Assembly (NCBI GenBank): GCA_964644845.1
Contig: CAZXXS010000032.1
Location: 1 to 32,534, forward strand
Length of the DNA stretch: 32,534 nt
Direction of reading: 5' to 3'
From: Geothermovivens sp964644845
Lineage (GTDB): Bacteria; Zhuqueibacterota; Zhuqueibacteria; Oleimicrobiales; Geothermoviventaceae
Within the stretch, counting starts at the first letter, position 1; every line of letters starts with the position of its first letter. The translations under genes and the position numbers were made by a program. Below are positions 23,305 through 32,472 of the stretch, piece by piece. The notes beneath the pieces are model-generated. The model did no database searches. It was not told the origin of the DNA and saw only the letters and a program-made list of their open reading frames with translations.

Positions 23305-24441
23305 TTGGCAAAGCGGGTGGAGAAAATGGCAAAGAAAGTTGACAAGCGAGAGATCGAGCGTTTACTGCGAAACATCAAAGCGGAGAGAGAAAGTGCGACT
23401 CTCTACAGAGCTTTGGCGGAGAACGAGAAGGATCCGGAGCGGAGAGAAATCCTCCAAGAGCTGGAGGCTGCGGAACGTCGGCACGCGGAGCACTGGATTC
23501 ACAAGCTGGAGGAGCTGGGCGTTTCCGTGGACGATTACCGCCCCAGCCTGCGAGTGCGGTTGCTAAGCCGGCTGGCCGGGATCTTTGGTTCTAAGGCCAT
23601 TGCTCCGATCGCGGAAGGACTGGAGGAAGGAGACCTGGCTTCTTACCTCAAACAGCCAGACGCGGCGCAGTTGGCAAAGGAAGAGCGTTTGCACGCACGT
23701 GTCTTTGCCGAGCTTGCGCACCGTGGTACCGCCGACATCGCTTCGGTGGAACACTGGCACAGGTCGGCGGGTGGGGGGAGTCTGCGCGCTGCTGTTTTTG
23801 GCATGAACGATGGACTCGTGTCCAATCTCAGTTTGGTGATGGCTGTTGCCGGGGCTCAACCGGACCCGCGGTTTGTTTTGCTGGCGGGAATTGCCGGGCT
23901 CCTCGCTGGTGCCTTTTCGATGGCTGCTGGCGAGTACATCAGCATGCGAGCGCAGCGCGAGCTGTTCGAGAGCCAGATCGAAATGGAGCGTCAGGAACTT
24001 GAGTTTGCGCCAGAAGACGAAAAAGCAGAACTCGTGTTGATTTACCGGGCTAAGGGCGTGGCCAAAGAAGAGGCGGAGCGGCTGGCTGAAGCCGTGATGG
24101 CGGACAAAGATGCTGCTCTGGACACGCTTGCCCGCGAGGAGCTTGGGCTCGATCCGGAAGAACTTGGCTCGCCCTGGGGAGCAGCGATCAGCTCGTTCGT
24201 GGCGTTTGCCATTGGGGCCATTTTGCCGGTTTTCCCGTACACCGTGGCCACGGGGCCGCTGGCCTTTTACGGCAGCATGCTGCTGAGTGCCCTGGCGCTG
24301 TTCTCTGTAGGAGCAATCATCGGCATTTTCACCGGTCAGCGGGCCCTGAAGGGCGGTTTGCGCATGCTTTTCATCGGTGCGGCGGCCTCGGCGGTTACCT
24401 ACCTGGTGGGACACCTGGTGGGCGTGAGTGTGTTGGGGTAG
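23305..24441 (+). CDS. MbfA-like membrane ferritin: erythrin domain fused to VIT1/CCC1 transporter
   Basis: This 378-residue fusion probably exports or handles iron (or manganese). The N-terminal ferritin-like four-helix domain (about 14-140) supplies di-iron ligands E27, E57 with H60 (ExxH), an E104/E107/E108 group and E127 with H130 (second ExxH). The C-terminal VIT1/CCC1 domain (about 150-378) begins GMNDGLVSNLSLVMAVAGA and has five membrane segments with a charged loop between the second and third. This is the architecture of rhizobial MbfA, a membrane ferritin that exports iron. The start is TTG at 23305 with AGGAAAGGGG 9 bases upstream; ATG at 23326 is an alternative with poor spacing. 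AGCGG/CCGCT (24442-24455) follows the stop but lacks a T-run. No other iron genes are nearby. Confidence 0.85.
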   Translation: MAKRVEKMAKKVDKREIERLLRNIKAERESATLYRALAENEKDPERREILQELEAAERRHAEHWIHKLEELGVSVDDYRPSLRVRLLSRLAGIFGSKAIAPIAEGLEEGDLASYLKQPDAAQLAKEERLHARVFAELAHRGTADIASVEHWHRSAGGGSLRAAVFGMNDGLVSNLSLVMAVAGAQPDPRFVLLAGIAGLLAGAFSMAAGEYISMRAQRELFESQIEMERQELEFAPEDEKAELVLIYRAKGVAKEEAERLAEAVMADKDAALDTLAREELGLDPEELGSPWGAAISSFVAFAIGAILPVFPYTVATGPLAFYGSMLLSALALFSVGAIIGIFTGQRALKGGLRMLFIGAAASAVTYLVGHLVGVSVLG

Positions 24442-24670
24442 AGCGGGAAGCCGCTACTTCCTTGTGTTCATGGCGACCTTCTGGGTGAAACGCGGCCTGG
24501 TACGGGGCTTTCCGTCGAAATTTGAGATCCCGGACATACGGATGGCAAATGTTAAGCCCCTCTCAGGAAACCGGTGAAAGAGGCGAGAGGGCGGCCTTAA
24601 GGATTCTTTTCCGCGTCCGATTTCTTGACTGAGTCGTGTCGGTTGAGAAAGTTGGTCGCGGAGGAATGAC

Positions 24671-25213
24671 ATGCGCGGACACCGTTGGCTTCAGCTCCTC
24701 CTGGTTTTTTGTCCTGTAGTGCTTCTGGCCCAGGACGCTCAGTGGGTGCGGCCCACGTACAATTTTTCGAGCTACGAGCTCCTGATTCGACGCGACCTGC
24801 TGCAAACGGGAGCAACATTCATTTTCTACGACCAGAATAACTCCGGTTTGAACGGCTTCTACGCACCCACCTGTGTGGCCGTGCTGGATGGGAAGCAACG
24901 GATACTGCGCAATGCGATTGCCATCAATCTGGATCTGGTTCTGTTGCAGGGTCTGTCGCCCAACCGGATTCTGGCGCACGAGCTGACGCACTACCGGCAG
25001 CGTTTGCGCAGCGGATCGCTACAAGCCTACTTGCGTGAGTGGCGCAGGCAGCAGCGTTTGCCTTACGAACTGCGCCCGTGGGAACGAGAGGCGGAAGAGG
25101 CAGAGCTGCGTGCTCCGGTGCTGGTCCAAATTGTGGGACGTCGCCCGCGGCCTGCTGTGTCGATCGTGTTCGAGAGTGAACCCAGCGGAGTGGCCGCCTC
25201 TGATGCACGGTAA
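24671..25213 (+). CDS. Small exported HExxH metallopeptidase-like protein
   Basis: This 180-residue protein has an N-terminal signal peptide (about 1-20, ending LLAQDAQ), a body and a zinc-binding-type motif AHELTHYRQR (H103, E104, H107). About 31 residues later comes PWEREAEE (E138, E142), where such minimal gluzincin-like proteins keep the third ligand. I do not recognise the family. The ATG has GGAGGA 5 bases upstream. Its 229-base upstream gap (24442-24670) contains a CCCTCTC/GAGAGGG dyad (24558-24564 with 24585-24591). It could be a peptidase or a catalytically inert relative; its target is unknown. The 141 bases after it show nothing. Confidence 0.65.
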   Translation: MRGHRWLQLLLVFCPVVLLAQDAQWVRPTYNFSSYELLIRRDLLQTGATFIFYDQNNSGLNGFYAPTCVAVLDGKQRILRNAIAINLDLVLLQGLSPNRILAHELTHYRQRLRSGSLQAYLREWRRQQRLPYELRPWEREAEEAELRAPVLVQIVGRRPRPAVSIVFESEPSGVAASDAR

Positions 25214-25354
25214 GGGCTGCTTCTCAGAATGGCCCGGCGGTTTGCTGCGTCGGTCTGCAGGGGGAAACTCGCCTCAAGAGCGCAAAGACCTCGTCTGCAC
25301 CGAGCGGGTCGGAGCCGGCTAGCTGAGTGGCTTCCGGATTGTAGGCCTGGATAA

Positions 25355-26140
25355 TTACCTCGTGCTGGCGACAATCACCAAAATGCCGGTTGTGGCTGTG
25401 TAAGCTGAACGGTCGAACCAGCCGAAGCATGTCTGGAGCTCGAACCCGGCTCGCCAAAGCAGGTGCTCGAGTTCGTAGCGGTAGGCGTAGCGCATCGTCA
25501 TGTGGCGTCGTTTCCCGACCCAGCGGCCTGACGGGTTTTTGCGAAGGTACCGGGACCGGAAATGCACGAGCTGCGAAGCCGGTTCAAACTCGACGTGCGT
25601 TACGATTTTGACCGATTCTCCAGTGCTTGGATCTTCCCGCACTTCTTCATCCCTGAAGCGTCCCTGGGCGAGCCACTGAGGCAGAGGTTCGAACGTGTCG
25701 AAAACCAGAGTGCCGCCGGGCTGAAGGTGTTCGCGAATCCTTTTAAGACCGCGTAGTTGATCGTCGACCGTAAGCAGATGCGCCAGGGCGCGGAATGGGG
25801 CGATGCACAGTGGAAAGCGCGTTCGCAGAGCAAAATCCCGGACATCCGCAGCAGCGGCAGAAACACGCCGATTGATCTCACGTCCCAGGTGTCGTCGTTT
25901 GCGCTGGAGCTGTTGCAACATTCCGATGGAGTTGTCGATTCCCACCACGCTGTGGCCTCGTGCGGCCAGGTCGAAAGCAATTCGTCCTGTGCCAATCCCT
26001 ACCTCGAGGATTGGAGAACCGAATGTCGCCGCCGCCCAGCGGTAGAGCGGAAGATCCACGGTACGGTCGTGGTACTCCAGGTCGTACACATCCGCGAAGG
26101 CGTCGTACTCGGCTTTTGGCTTCGAGGGTGGTTTGTTCAT
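25355..26140 (-). CDS. Class I SAM-dependent methyltransferase
   Basis: This 261-residue Rossmann-fold methyltransferase has motif I ILEVGIGTGRIA (about 44-55), acidic residue D73 in VVGIDNS and a motif-III-like LQPGGTLVFDTF. The family covers small-molecule and other methylations, and nothing in the sequence fixes the substrate. The ATG at 26140 has a weak ribosome site. It is 186 bases downstream of the symporter on the same strand and may depend on that transcript. No terminator with a T-run was found after it. Confidence 0.82.
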   Translation of the reverse strand: MNKPPSKPKAEYDAFADVYDLEYHDRTVDLPLYRWAAATFGSPILEVGIGTGRIAFDLAARGHSVVGIDNSIGMLQQLQRKRRHLGREINRRVSAAAADVRDFALRTRFPLCIAPFRALAHLLTVDDQLRGLKRIREHLQPGGTLVFDTFEPLPQWLAQGRFRDEEVREDPSTGESVKIVTHVEFEPASQLVHFRSRYLRKNPSGRWVGKRRHMTMRYAYRYELEHLLWRAGFELQTCFGWFDRSAYTATTGILVIVASTR

Positions 26141-26326
26141 CGGATCACGGCTCTGTTACCTCCAGATCAACGGGTAGGGCACGCGTAACATCCCGCACAG
26201 CCGGGACTCAGAGGAATAAACGAAGCGGGCCGAGCCGCGCATTCCCGCCAGGCGCGCTCGATTGCTGCCGTCAACTTTGTGAGAGTCCCGTTGCTACTGC
26301 GGCATTTGCCCACTGCATCTGAGGGG

Positions 26327-27835
26327 CTACACGTTTTCCAGAAAATGATGTTTGGTAATTCTTGCGACTACGCCGCTCAGCAGCAGAAGTCCAACCAGGT
26401 TTGGAATGGCCATCACAGCGTTGGCGGTGTCGCCCACGTACCACACGATGTTCAGATACTTGCCCGTCATCAGAGCGCCGAAAAAGAGGAGGCCGATGTA
26501 CACGAGGCGGTACGCCATTTTGGAGCGCACACCGAGAAAGTACTCCACGCACTGCTCACCGTAGTAGGCCCAGCCGATCAAAGTGGTGTAGCCGAACAGA
26601 AGCGACCCGAAAGCGATGATCCAGCCTCCGACGTGTGGGATCACGGAATTGAAGGCCGCCGCTGTGAGGGCGGTGCTGCTGAGTCCGCCGTGACTGAGAT
26701 CGACGCCAATCGCGTGTGCCAGTTCTCGGGCGTAGGATGGCAGAACGGCAACCTGTTCGGGACTCAGGACGGTCCCTTCTTTCAGAAGCGCTACTCCAGC
26801 CGCTGGTGTGAGCATCCAGACACCTGTGAGCACGATGCTGAGAGTCGTAAGGGTGTTCACAACGATTGTGTCGATGAAGACACCGGTCATGGCGATGAGG
26901 CCGTTGTAGGTCGGGTCCGGCGATTTCGCAGCTGCCTGGGCGATGGCCGCGGAACCAAGGCCCGCTTCGTTGGAAAGCACGCCGCGCCGCACGCCGAGAC
27001 TGATCGCTTTCTGGATGCTCGTGCCGATAAGCGCTCCACCTACGGCCTGAACCGAAAAAGCTGACTTCACGATCAGCACAAAGGCGTCGTCGATTTTGCT
27101 GAAGCGTGCAATCAAAATGATGAGCGCACCGGCCAGGTAAAGAAGGATCATGGTGGGAACCAGACGTTCCGCGACCGCACCAATGCGTTTGATCCCGCCG
27201 ATGATCACGAGCCCAACAAGAAAGGTAATGACCACGGCACTCACGAGTGTGGGAATGCCAAACTGACTTTTGAACGCCAGAGCCATCGAGTTCGACTGCA
27301 TCATGTTTCCAGTGCCGAAAAGCGCCGTGAAGGCGCCGCAAATGGCAAAGAGCATCCCCAGAAATTTCGCAATGGCTTCCCGCTTGATCCCGTAGCGGCA
27401 GTAGTACATTGGCCCACCTGCCATGGTGCCGTCTTCGGCCACCTTGCGGTATTTCACTCCCAGGAAGCCCTCGGCGTACTTTGTCGCCATCCCAAAAAGA
27501 GCGGACATCCACATCCAGAACGGGGCGCCCGGCCCCCCGGTGGCGATGGCAGTGGCGACCCCAGCGATGTTTCCGTTGCCGACGGTTGCAGCCAGAGCCG
27601 TCATGAGAGCAGCGAAAGGTGAGATGTCACCTTCCTCTTTGTGCAGCTTTTCTTTGCCCCGGGCTCCTCGAAAAACGAACTTAAGCGCCAGCCCCATTTT
27701 GCGAAACTGAATCCCGCGCGTGACGATCGTCAGGACCACTCCCGTGCCGACCAGAAGGGCGATCATCCACTCGCCCCACATGAAATCGGCTGCAGCTTGC
27801 GACCAGCGTAACAGCGTTTCGAGAAGTCCCGTCAT
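26327..27835 (-). CDS. Sodium:alanine symporter family protein (AGCS)
   Basis: This 502-residue inner-membrane symporter should take up alanine, glycine or a similar amino acid with Na+. Family hallmarks are TALAATVGNGNIAGVATAIA, GAPFWMWMSALFGMATKYAE, the GGPMYYCRYG segment and GVRRGVLSNEAGLGSAA. The hydrophobic segments fit about ten membrane helices. The ATG at 27835 has GGAGG 5 bases upstream; a longer frame to 27916 would run over the promoter. It is driven by a strong consensus promoter (27888-27916). The substrate cannot be read from the sequence. Confidence 0.93.
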   Translation of the reverse strand: MTGLLETLLRWSQAAADFMWGEWMIALLVGTGVVLTIVTRGIQFRKMGLALKFVFRGARGKEKLHKEEGDISPFAALMTALAATVGNGNIAGVATAIATGGPGAPFWMWMSALFGMATKYAEGFLGVKYRKVAEDGTMAGGPMYYCRYGIKREAIAKFLGMLFAICGAFTALFGTGNMMQSNSMALAFKSQFGIPTLVSAVVITFLVGLVIIGGIKRIGAVAERLVPTMILLYLAGALIILIARFSKIDDAFVLIVKSAFSVQAVGGALIGTSIQKAISLGVRRGVLSNEAGLGSAAIAQAAAKSPDPTYNGLIAMTGVFIDTIVVNTLTTLSIVLTGVWMLTPAAGVALLKEGTVLSPEQVAVLPSYARELAHAIGVDLSHGGLSSTALTAAAFNSVIPHVGGWIIAFGSLLFGYTTLIGWAYYGEQCVEYFLGVRSKMAYRLVYIGLLFFGALMTGKYLNIVWYVGDTANAVMAIPNLVGLLLLSGVVARITKHHFLENV

Positions 27836-27887
27836 GTGCACCTCCGCTGGATCGAGAGGGTTTGGCTGTCTCACGAACTGTGGCGCA

Positions 27888-27916
27888 ATGATAACAAAAT
27901 GGCGAATGATTGTCAA
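27888..27916 (-). promoter_or_regulatory. Sigma-70-type promoter of the AGCS symporter gene
   Basis: On the minus strand, TTGACA (27916-27911, perfect) and TATCAT (27893-27888, 5 of 6) are exactly 17 bases apart. Transcription would start near 27881, about 45 bases before the ATG at 27835. Confidence 0.8.
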
Positions 27917-28320
27917 ATGGAAAGCACCAGAGGAGTCCTTCGGTGGTCGCGCCGGAAAGCTCGGGCTTCCGACTGTAATTCGTGTGCGTTCCCAAGGAAG
28001 TGGACGGAGTGTTCCTCCTTGTCCGAGCTGTCGTCTATTTCGCTGCGTTGAGCGACCTTGCTGGCTAACGCCAGCGGAGGACGCTGTCCCAAAAAAGGCA
28101 CGCTCGTTGCGCGCGAGGCTTCGATCCCCGAAAACGTCGGAAGTTGGCGAGGACCTCTGCTTGTTCTTCAGGGCACGTGGGAAAACGCGCTTCCCTCAGC
28201 CCCACCTTGGCTGCCCTGGTTTGAACCAGTTCCCGTCTGAGGTAGCTCCCTGTCACGAAGGACGAGTCGTGCTCAGTGTTTTCTTTTGTTGAGGAATCTT
28301 GGTTTACCGCCAAAGCGCTC
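27917..28320. other. Spacer between divergent promoters
   Basis: These 404 bases hold no credible gene; the plus-strand frame 27720-28292 is antisense-like and lacks a ribosome site. Two adjacent hairpins, GCTGGC-TAAC-GCCAGC (28060-28075) and GGAC-GCT-GTCC (28078-28088), are followed by six A. I see no operator that explains them. Confidence 0.5.
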
Positions 28321-28349
28321 TTGACTTCGTGGTTTCAATTCGTTAAAAT
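28321..28349 (+). promoter_or_regulatory. Sigma-70-type promoter of the FG-GAP kinase gene
   Basis: TTGACT (28321-28326, 5 of 6) and TAAAAT (28344-28349, 5 of 6) are separated by 17 bases. The expected start near 28356 leaves a leader of about 100 bases before the ATG at 28460. Confidence 0.75.
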
Positions 28350-28459
28350 GCCTTTGGTTGGATCAGTTTCCTGCCCGGATTTCTTAACCTGTTCCCTTCT
28401 TGATCAACCGGTCCAGCCTCGAGAGCGGTGGGGTGACCACCACAGCAGGGGAATGCATC

Positions 28460-31093
28460 ATGTGTGCAAGGGGAACCACACTGTGGGGACGACGGTGCGA
28501 GGGGGCACTTCAGAGGCGGTGGGGCCAGGCAGTTCTCGCGGGGGTGCTGCTCGTCGGCTTCTCTTTCCAGCCTTTTCGAACATTGGCTAAGAGTGACAAG
28601 CCTTTTCGGCTCGGGGAGGATACCTGGCGTAGCCTCCCGTTCAGATTCGAGGTCTTGGAAGAGAGGAAGGGGAACAGCGACGGTCGAATCCTTCTCGTCG
28701 ATTTCGACCGCGACGGGGTCACCGAGTGGCTTTACTATCCGGATCCTGCCGAGTCGCAGAAGACTGGTCCCCTCCCCGAAGCGGTATTCGAACTTCGGGA
28801 CATCAAACACAAGGACTTGTGGCTCTTCAACATTCTTGGCAGGGTGTGGGTCTGCGGTGTGATGGTTGGCGATGCTCTGCCTGAGCAGCCAGGAAATGAA
28901 CTTCTGGTAACTTACGGACAGGGGGACTCGGTCTTCCTGGCTGTGTACAATCCCCGTCGGTACCGGTCTTTGCATCTGTTGTACACCAATCCCTGGCCGC
29001 CAAAGCTGCGAAGAAAGGTTCGGTGGCGTGGTCGAGCTGAACCTTGCTTGCTTCGGGACCTGGACGGCGATGGGCGACGCGACCTGATCATGTGGATGAC
29101 TACGGCGCACAGTTTGTACCCACGAGGGATTCTGGTGTACGACTTCGCAAAAGAACGGGTGTTGTGGCGGTTCGACACGGGTTGCCAAGTTGGGGACGCC
29201 CCGGCTCCCCTCTTGGCGGATCTGGACAAAGACGGGCGAAAGGAGTTGGTCTTCGGCGGAAGTTCTCCGGCGAACGGTGCCAGAGCCAATGGTACCGAGG
29301 ATCGTTACACTTACTTGATCGTGCTGGACGCGGCGACAGGACAAAAACGGCTCGTCAAACGCGTTGGTGCCCATTTCGGTCAAACGACGGTCCTTGATGC
29401 CGACAGCAGCACCGGCGAGGTCTACTTCCTTTTCAGCGACGGTCGAGGAGCGACCAAGAACGAGAGTTTCCTGGGGGTACTGCGGTACCCGGACACAACC
29501 ATTTACCGACGGCTGCCGCTTCACTCCACGGCTCACGCTTTGGCCTGGGACGTGGATCACGACGGGCAGCTCGAATTCCTGGTCGCACGCGAGCGTCAAC
29601 GGGACCTGACGCTCTTCGACCGCAATTTCGCTGTAATGCGAAGGCAGACCTTTGTTTCGCGTGTGCGCACACCCATGTTGATCGACCGGATTCAGGACGT
29701 GAACCAGGACCTGAATCCGGAAATCGTGTCCAGGTTAGACACTCGGGTTACGTTCTTGGACCTTGAACTGCGGCCCTTTGCTCAGTTCCCCGAGGACGAA
29801 TCTCGGTTAGTTGGGCTGATTCACGACGGCACAGGACGACCGCCCTTGCTGCTGTTACGCGCGGATTTCCCGGGAGGAAAACGCACCTACTACACTGTTC
29901 GGCTGCGCCGTCAATTCGTTTGGCCCTTGCCAATCTCGTGGCAAGGGACTTTGCTCATTTTGCTTGGGTTTGTCTTTGTCGGTGCTGCCGTGGTCGTCCA
30001 GAAGGGTTTTCGACGGCGTGACACCAACGTCAGGACCCTGCAGCGGTCGCTGGAGTTTGTGCCTCATGGCGTGGTGCTCTTGAATCTGGACGGCCTGATT
30101 ACTTTTTGCAACGGGCCAGCACGAGAGTTGTTGCATTTGGAAGACATGGTTGTTGAAGGACGGCATTTTGAAAAGGCTTTCGCCGGAAAAGCACTGAATC
30201 CGCTGCGCGAGATCCTGCGGAAATCGTTTCGTGGAGAGGAGCAGCGCTACCGCCACCGGCTGGTGCTGGAACTCCCGACGGGCGAAAGCAGACATCTGGT
30301 GGCGACGATTACACGAATCCACGGCAGAGGCCGCCGTGAAACGGGCCGCATGTTGATCCTGTACGACTCGTCTCGACTGCCGGGAAGTGCTCAAGCGGAA
30401 GACTGGGTCGCGATTGCCAGGCGAGTAGCCCATGAAATCAAGAATCCGTTGAGCACTATTCTCTTGACAGCACAGCGCTTGCAGATGGAATACCGCAAGC
30501 GGGACCCAAGTGGAAGCAAGCTGTACGACACGTTTACGGAGCGGATCATTGGTCGTGTTGAGTACCTGGAGAAGGTGACCCAGGGGTTCCTCAAGTTGCT
30601 CAGGTTGGAGAACCCGAATTTCAGCAAATGCGATTTTGCCGAATTGGTTGAAATGGTGATCCGGGAGTTTGAGCTTGGCATACCCGAGAACGTCAGGCTA
30701 CGCTACCAGCGCGAGGAGCCGATTCCCCACCTGCTGGCCGATCCCGATCAGCTTCGTAGTCTGGTGGAAAATCTTCTCACAAACGCAATTGCAGCCATGC
30801 CCGGGGGAGGCGTCGTGACGGTTCTGCTACGATTGGAACGGCGATTGCAACATCCTGGATCACCCGGTACAACGGTGCGGGACTTCGTGTTGCTGCGTGT
30901 TCGCGACACGGGTCGGGGGATGCCAGAAGAAATCGCAAGAGCGCTCATGGAAGCAGCTTCTGGCAAGGGAGCAAACAGTCTCGGAATTGGCTTGACCATT
31001 GTGAGCAAGGTCGTCAGAACGCACGAGGGATTCATCGATGTTCTGACGGAGGAGGGAGTGGGAACCACAGTGGATGTTTACCTCCCCATCTAA
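28460..31093 (+). CDS. Sensor histidine kinase with FG-GAP/VCBS-like repeat sensor, PAS and kinase domains
   Basis: This kinase has 877 residues from the ATG at 28460 (AGGGGAA 6 bases upstream). TTG 28400 and GTG 28433 are in frame but lack an SD. A signal sequence or TM (about 20-45) leads to an exported region of about 430 residues with five Asp-rich repeats of the DxDxDGxxE type (D81, D200, D254, D364, D413), as in FG-GAP/VCBS beta-propellers. TM2 is at about 493-512. A PAS domain (about 525-640) precedes HisKA with HEIKNPLST (H658) and a HATPase with NLLTNAIAAMPGGG (N775), DTGRGMPEE and LGIGLTIVSK. The gene is followed after 23 bases by its regulator. A calcium- or glycan-linked signal is possible but unproven. 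Confidence 0.88.
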   Translation: MCARGTTLWGRRCEGALQRRWGQAVLAGVLLVGFSFQPFRTLAKSDKPFRLGEDTWRSLPFRFEVLEERKGNSDGRILLVDFDRDGVTEWLYYPDPAESQKTGPLPEAVFELRDIKHKDLWLFNILGRVWVCGVMVGDALPEQPGNELLVTYGQGDSVFLAVYNPRRYRSLHLLYTNPWPPKLRRKVRWRGRAEPCLLRDLDGDGRRDLIMWMTTAHSLYPRGILVYDFAKERVLWRFDTGCQVGDAPAPLLADLDKDGRKELVFGGSSPANGARANGTEDRYTYLIVLDAATGQKRLVKRVGAHFGQTTVLDADSSTGEVYFLFSDGRGATKNESFLGVLRYPDTTIYRRLPLHSTAHALAWDVDHDGQLEFLVARERQRDLTLFDRNFAVMRRQTFVSRVRTPMLIDRIQDVNQDLNPEIVSRLDTRVTFLDLELRPFAQFPEDESRLVGLIHDGTGRPPLLLLRADFPGGKRTYYTVRLRRQFVWPLPISWQGTLLILLGFVFVGAAVVVQKGFRRRDTNVRTLQRSLEFVPHGVVLLNLDGLITFCNGPARELLHLEDMVVEGRHFEKAFAGKALNPLREILRKSFRGEEQRYRHRLVLELPTGESRHLVATITRIHGRGRRETGRMLILYDSSRLPGSAQAEDWVAIARRVAHEIKNPLSTILLTAQRLQMEYRKRDPSGSKLYDTFTERIIGRVEYLEKVTQGFLKLLRLENPNFSKCDFAELVEMVIREFELGIPENVRLRYQREEPIPHLLADPDQLRSLVENLLTNAIAAMPGGGVVTVLLRLERRLQHPGSPGTTVRDFVLLRVRDTGRGMPEEIARALMEAASGKGANSLGIGLTIVSKVVRTHEGFIDVLTEEGVGTTVDVYLPI

Positions 31094-31116
31094 CGTTTCA
31101 TTCCGGAAACAGCCGA

Positions 31117-32472
31117 ATGGTGTCAGACAACGCATTGATCCTGGTCATTGAGGACCAGCCCGACCACCGACAAAGTCTTGTGGAAATCCTCGGCTTCCAC
31201 GGGTACCGCACTCTGGAAGCGGCCGACGGCAAGACGGGTATCCAGCTTCTGGGGCGAGAATCTCCGGAACTTGCTCTCCTCGATCTGAAACTTCCGGACA
31301 TGGACGGCCTGGATGTTCTGCGTTGGGCTCGGACCAACGTTCCGGATGTGCCGATTGTGCTCATCTCGGGCTACGGCACAGTTGCTGCCGCGGTGGAAGC
31401 GACGAAGCTGGGAGCGGTTGACTTCCTGGAAAAGCCGCTGCGTGCCGAGCGGGTGCTTCTCACGATTGAGAAGGCTTTACGAGAGAGCCGCTTGCGCTGG
31501 GAACGGAACCGGCTGGTTGAAAAAATCCGTTCGCAGTACGCGATTGTAGGCACGAGTGCGGCACTCCAGCACGTCCTGTCTCTGGTCCGGCGGGCTGCGG
31601 CTTGCGATTCGCGGGTGTTGATCACGGGAGAAAGTGGCACGGGCAAAGAGCTTGTAGCCAAGGCGATCCATCACAACAGCGCCCGGGCAGCCGGGCCATT
31701 TGTTCCTGTGAACTGTGCGGCGATTCCCCAAGGGCTGATCGAGAGCGAGTTGTTTGGTCACCGGAAAGGGGCCTTCACCGGGGCTTACGAGAGTCGAACC
31801 GGTCGGTTCCTGCAGGCGAATCGTGGGACGCTCTTCCTGGACGAGATTGGTGACATGGATCCCGCTGTGCAGGCGAAGGTGTTGCGGGTGCTGGACGACC
31901 GGATCGTGCAACCGATCGGGAGTTCCGAGTTCGTCCGCGTGGACGTGCGGGTAATCGCCGCCACGAATCGCGATTTGAGAGAAGAAATCGAGCGAGGCCG
32001 GTTCCGAAGCGACCTGTTCTACCGTTTGGACGTGCTAACGATTCACATCCCCCCGCTGCGGGAGCGTCGCGAAGATATTCCTGTGTTGTTGGACTACTAC
32101 CTGCAGCGTTTCTGTGAAGAGAACAAGTTGCCGACAAAACGGCTTGATCCAGGCGCTGCTTCCACGCTGCTCGAGTACGACTGGCCCGGAAACGTACGAG
32201 AGCTGCGGAATGTTGTCGAGAAGCTTGTAGTACTGACTGATGACAACGTGATTACACAGCAGGACGTGCTGGCGGCCCTGGAGGTAGATTTTGTGCAGTC
32301 CGGGCCCCTGCGGCCACTCCGCGAGGCGCGACGGGAGTTCGAACGGGAATACATTCGAAAAGCACTGGTGGCAAACGATTGGCACATGACCCGCACAGCG
32401 CAACAGCTTGGCGTAGAGCGCAGCTACCTGTGGAAAATCATGCGAAAGTACGGGATCGAGAAGGCGCATTAG
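31117..32472 (+). CDS. NtrC/NtrX-family sigma-54-dependent response regulator
   Basis: This 451-residue partner of the FG-GAP kinase has a receiver with E12-D13, phospho-acceptor D56, S84 in place of the usual Thr, and K106. The AAA+ domain has Walker A GESGTGKE (171-178), GAFTGA (218-223) and TLFLDEIGD. The C-terminal Fis-type helix-turn-helix reads MTRTAQQLGVERSYLWKIM, in the style of NtrX. The ATG at 31117 has a weak GGAA upstream; GTG at 31120 is an alternative. All residues for sigma-54 activation are intact. The 62 bases after the stop contain neither a terminator nor a convincing start of another gene. Confidence 0.94.
   Translation: MVSDNALILVIEDQPDHRQSLVEILGFHGYRTLEAADGKTGIQLLGRESPELALLDLKLPDMDGLDVLRWARTNVPDVPIVLISGYGTVAAAVEATKLGAVDFLEKPLRAERVLLTIEKALRESRLRWERNRLVEKIRSQYAIVGTSAALQHVLSLVRRAAACDSRVLITGESGTGKELVAKAIHHNSARAAGPFVPVNCAAIPQGLIESELFGHRKGAFTGAYESRTGRFLQANRGTLFLDEIGDMDPAVQAKVLRVLDDRIVQPIGSSEFVRVDVRVIAATNRDLREEIERGRFRSDLFYRLDVLTIHIPPLRERREDIPVLLDYYLQRFCEENKLPTKRLDPGAASTLLEYDWPGNVRELRNVVEKLVVLTDDNVITQQDVLAALEVDFVQSGPLRPLREARREFEREYIRKALVANDWHMTRTAQQLGVERSYLWKIMRKYGIEKAH

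Noticed and set aside
28110..28135. T-arm-like GCTTCGATCCCC suggesting a tRNA
   Set aside because: The flanking 5 bases do not pair and no acceptor or anticodon arm can be formed around it.
28343..29599. 418-codon minus-strand frame opposite the FG-GAP kinase
   Set aside because: Long but antisense to a gene with clear kinase domains, it covers the promoter and start of that gene, and its translation has no domain.
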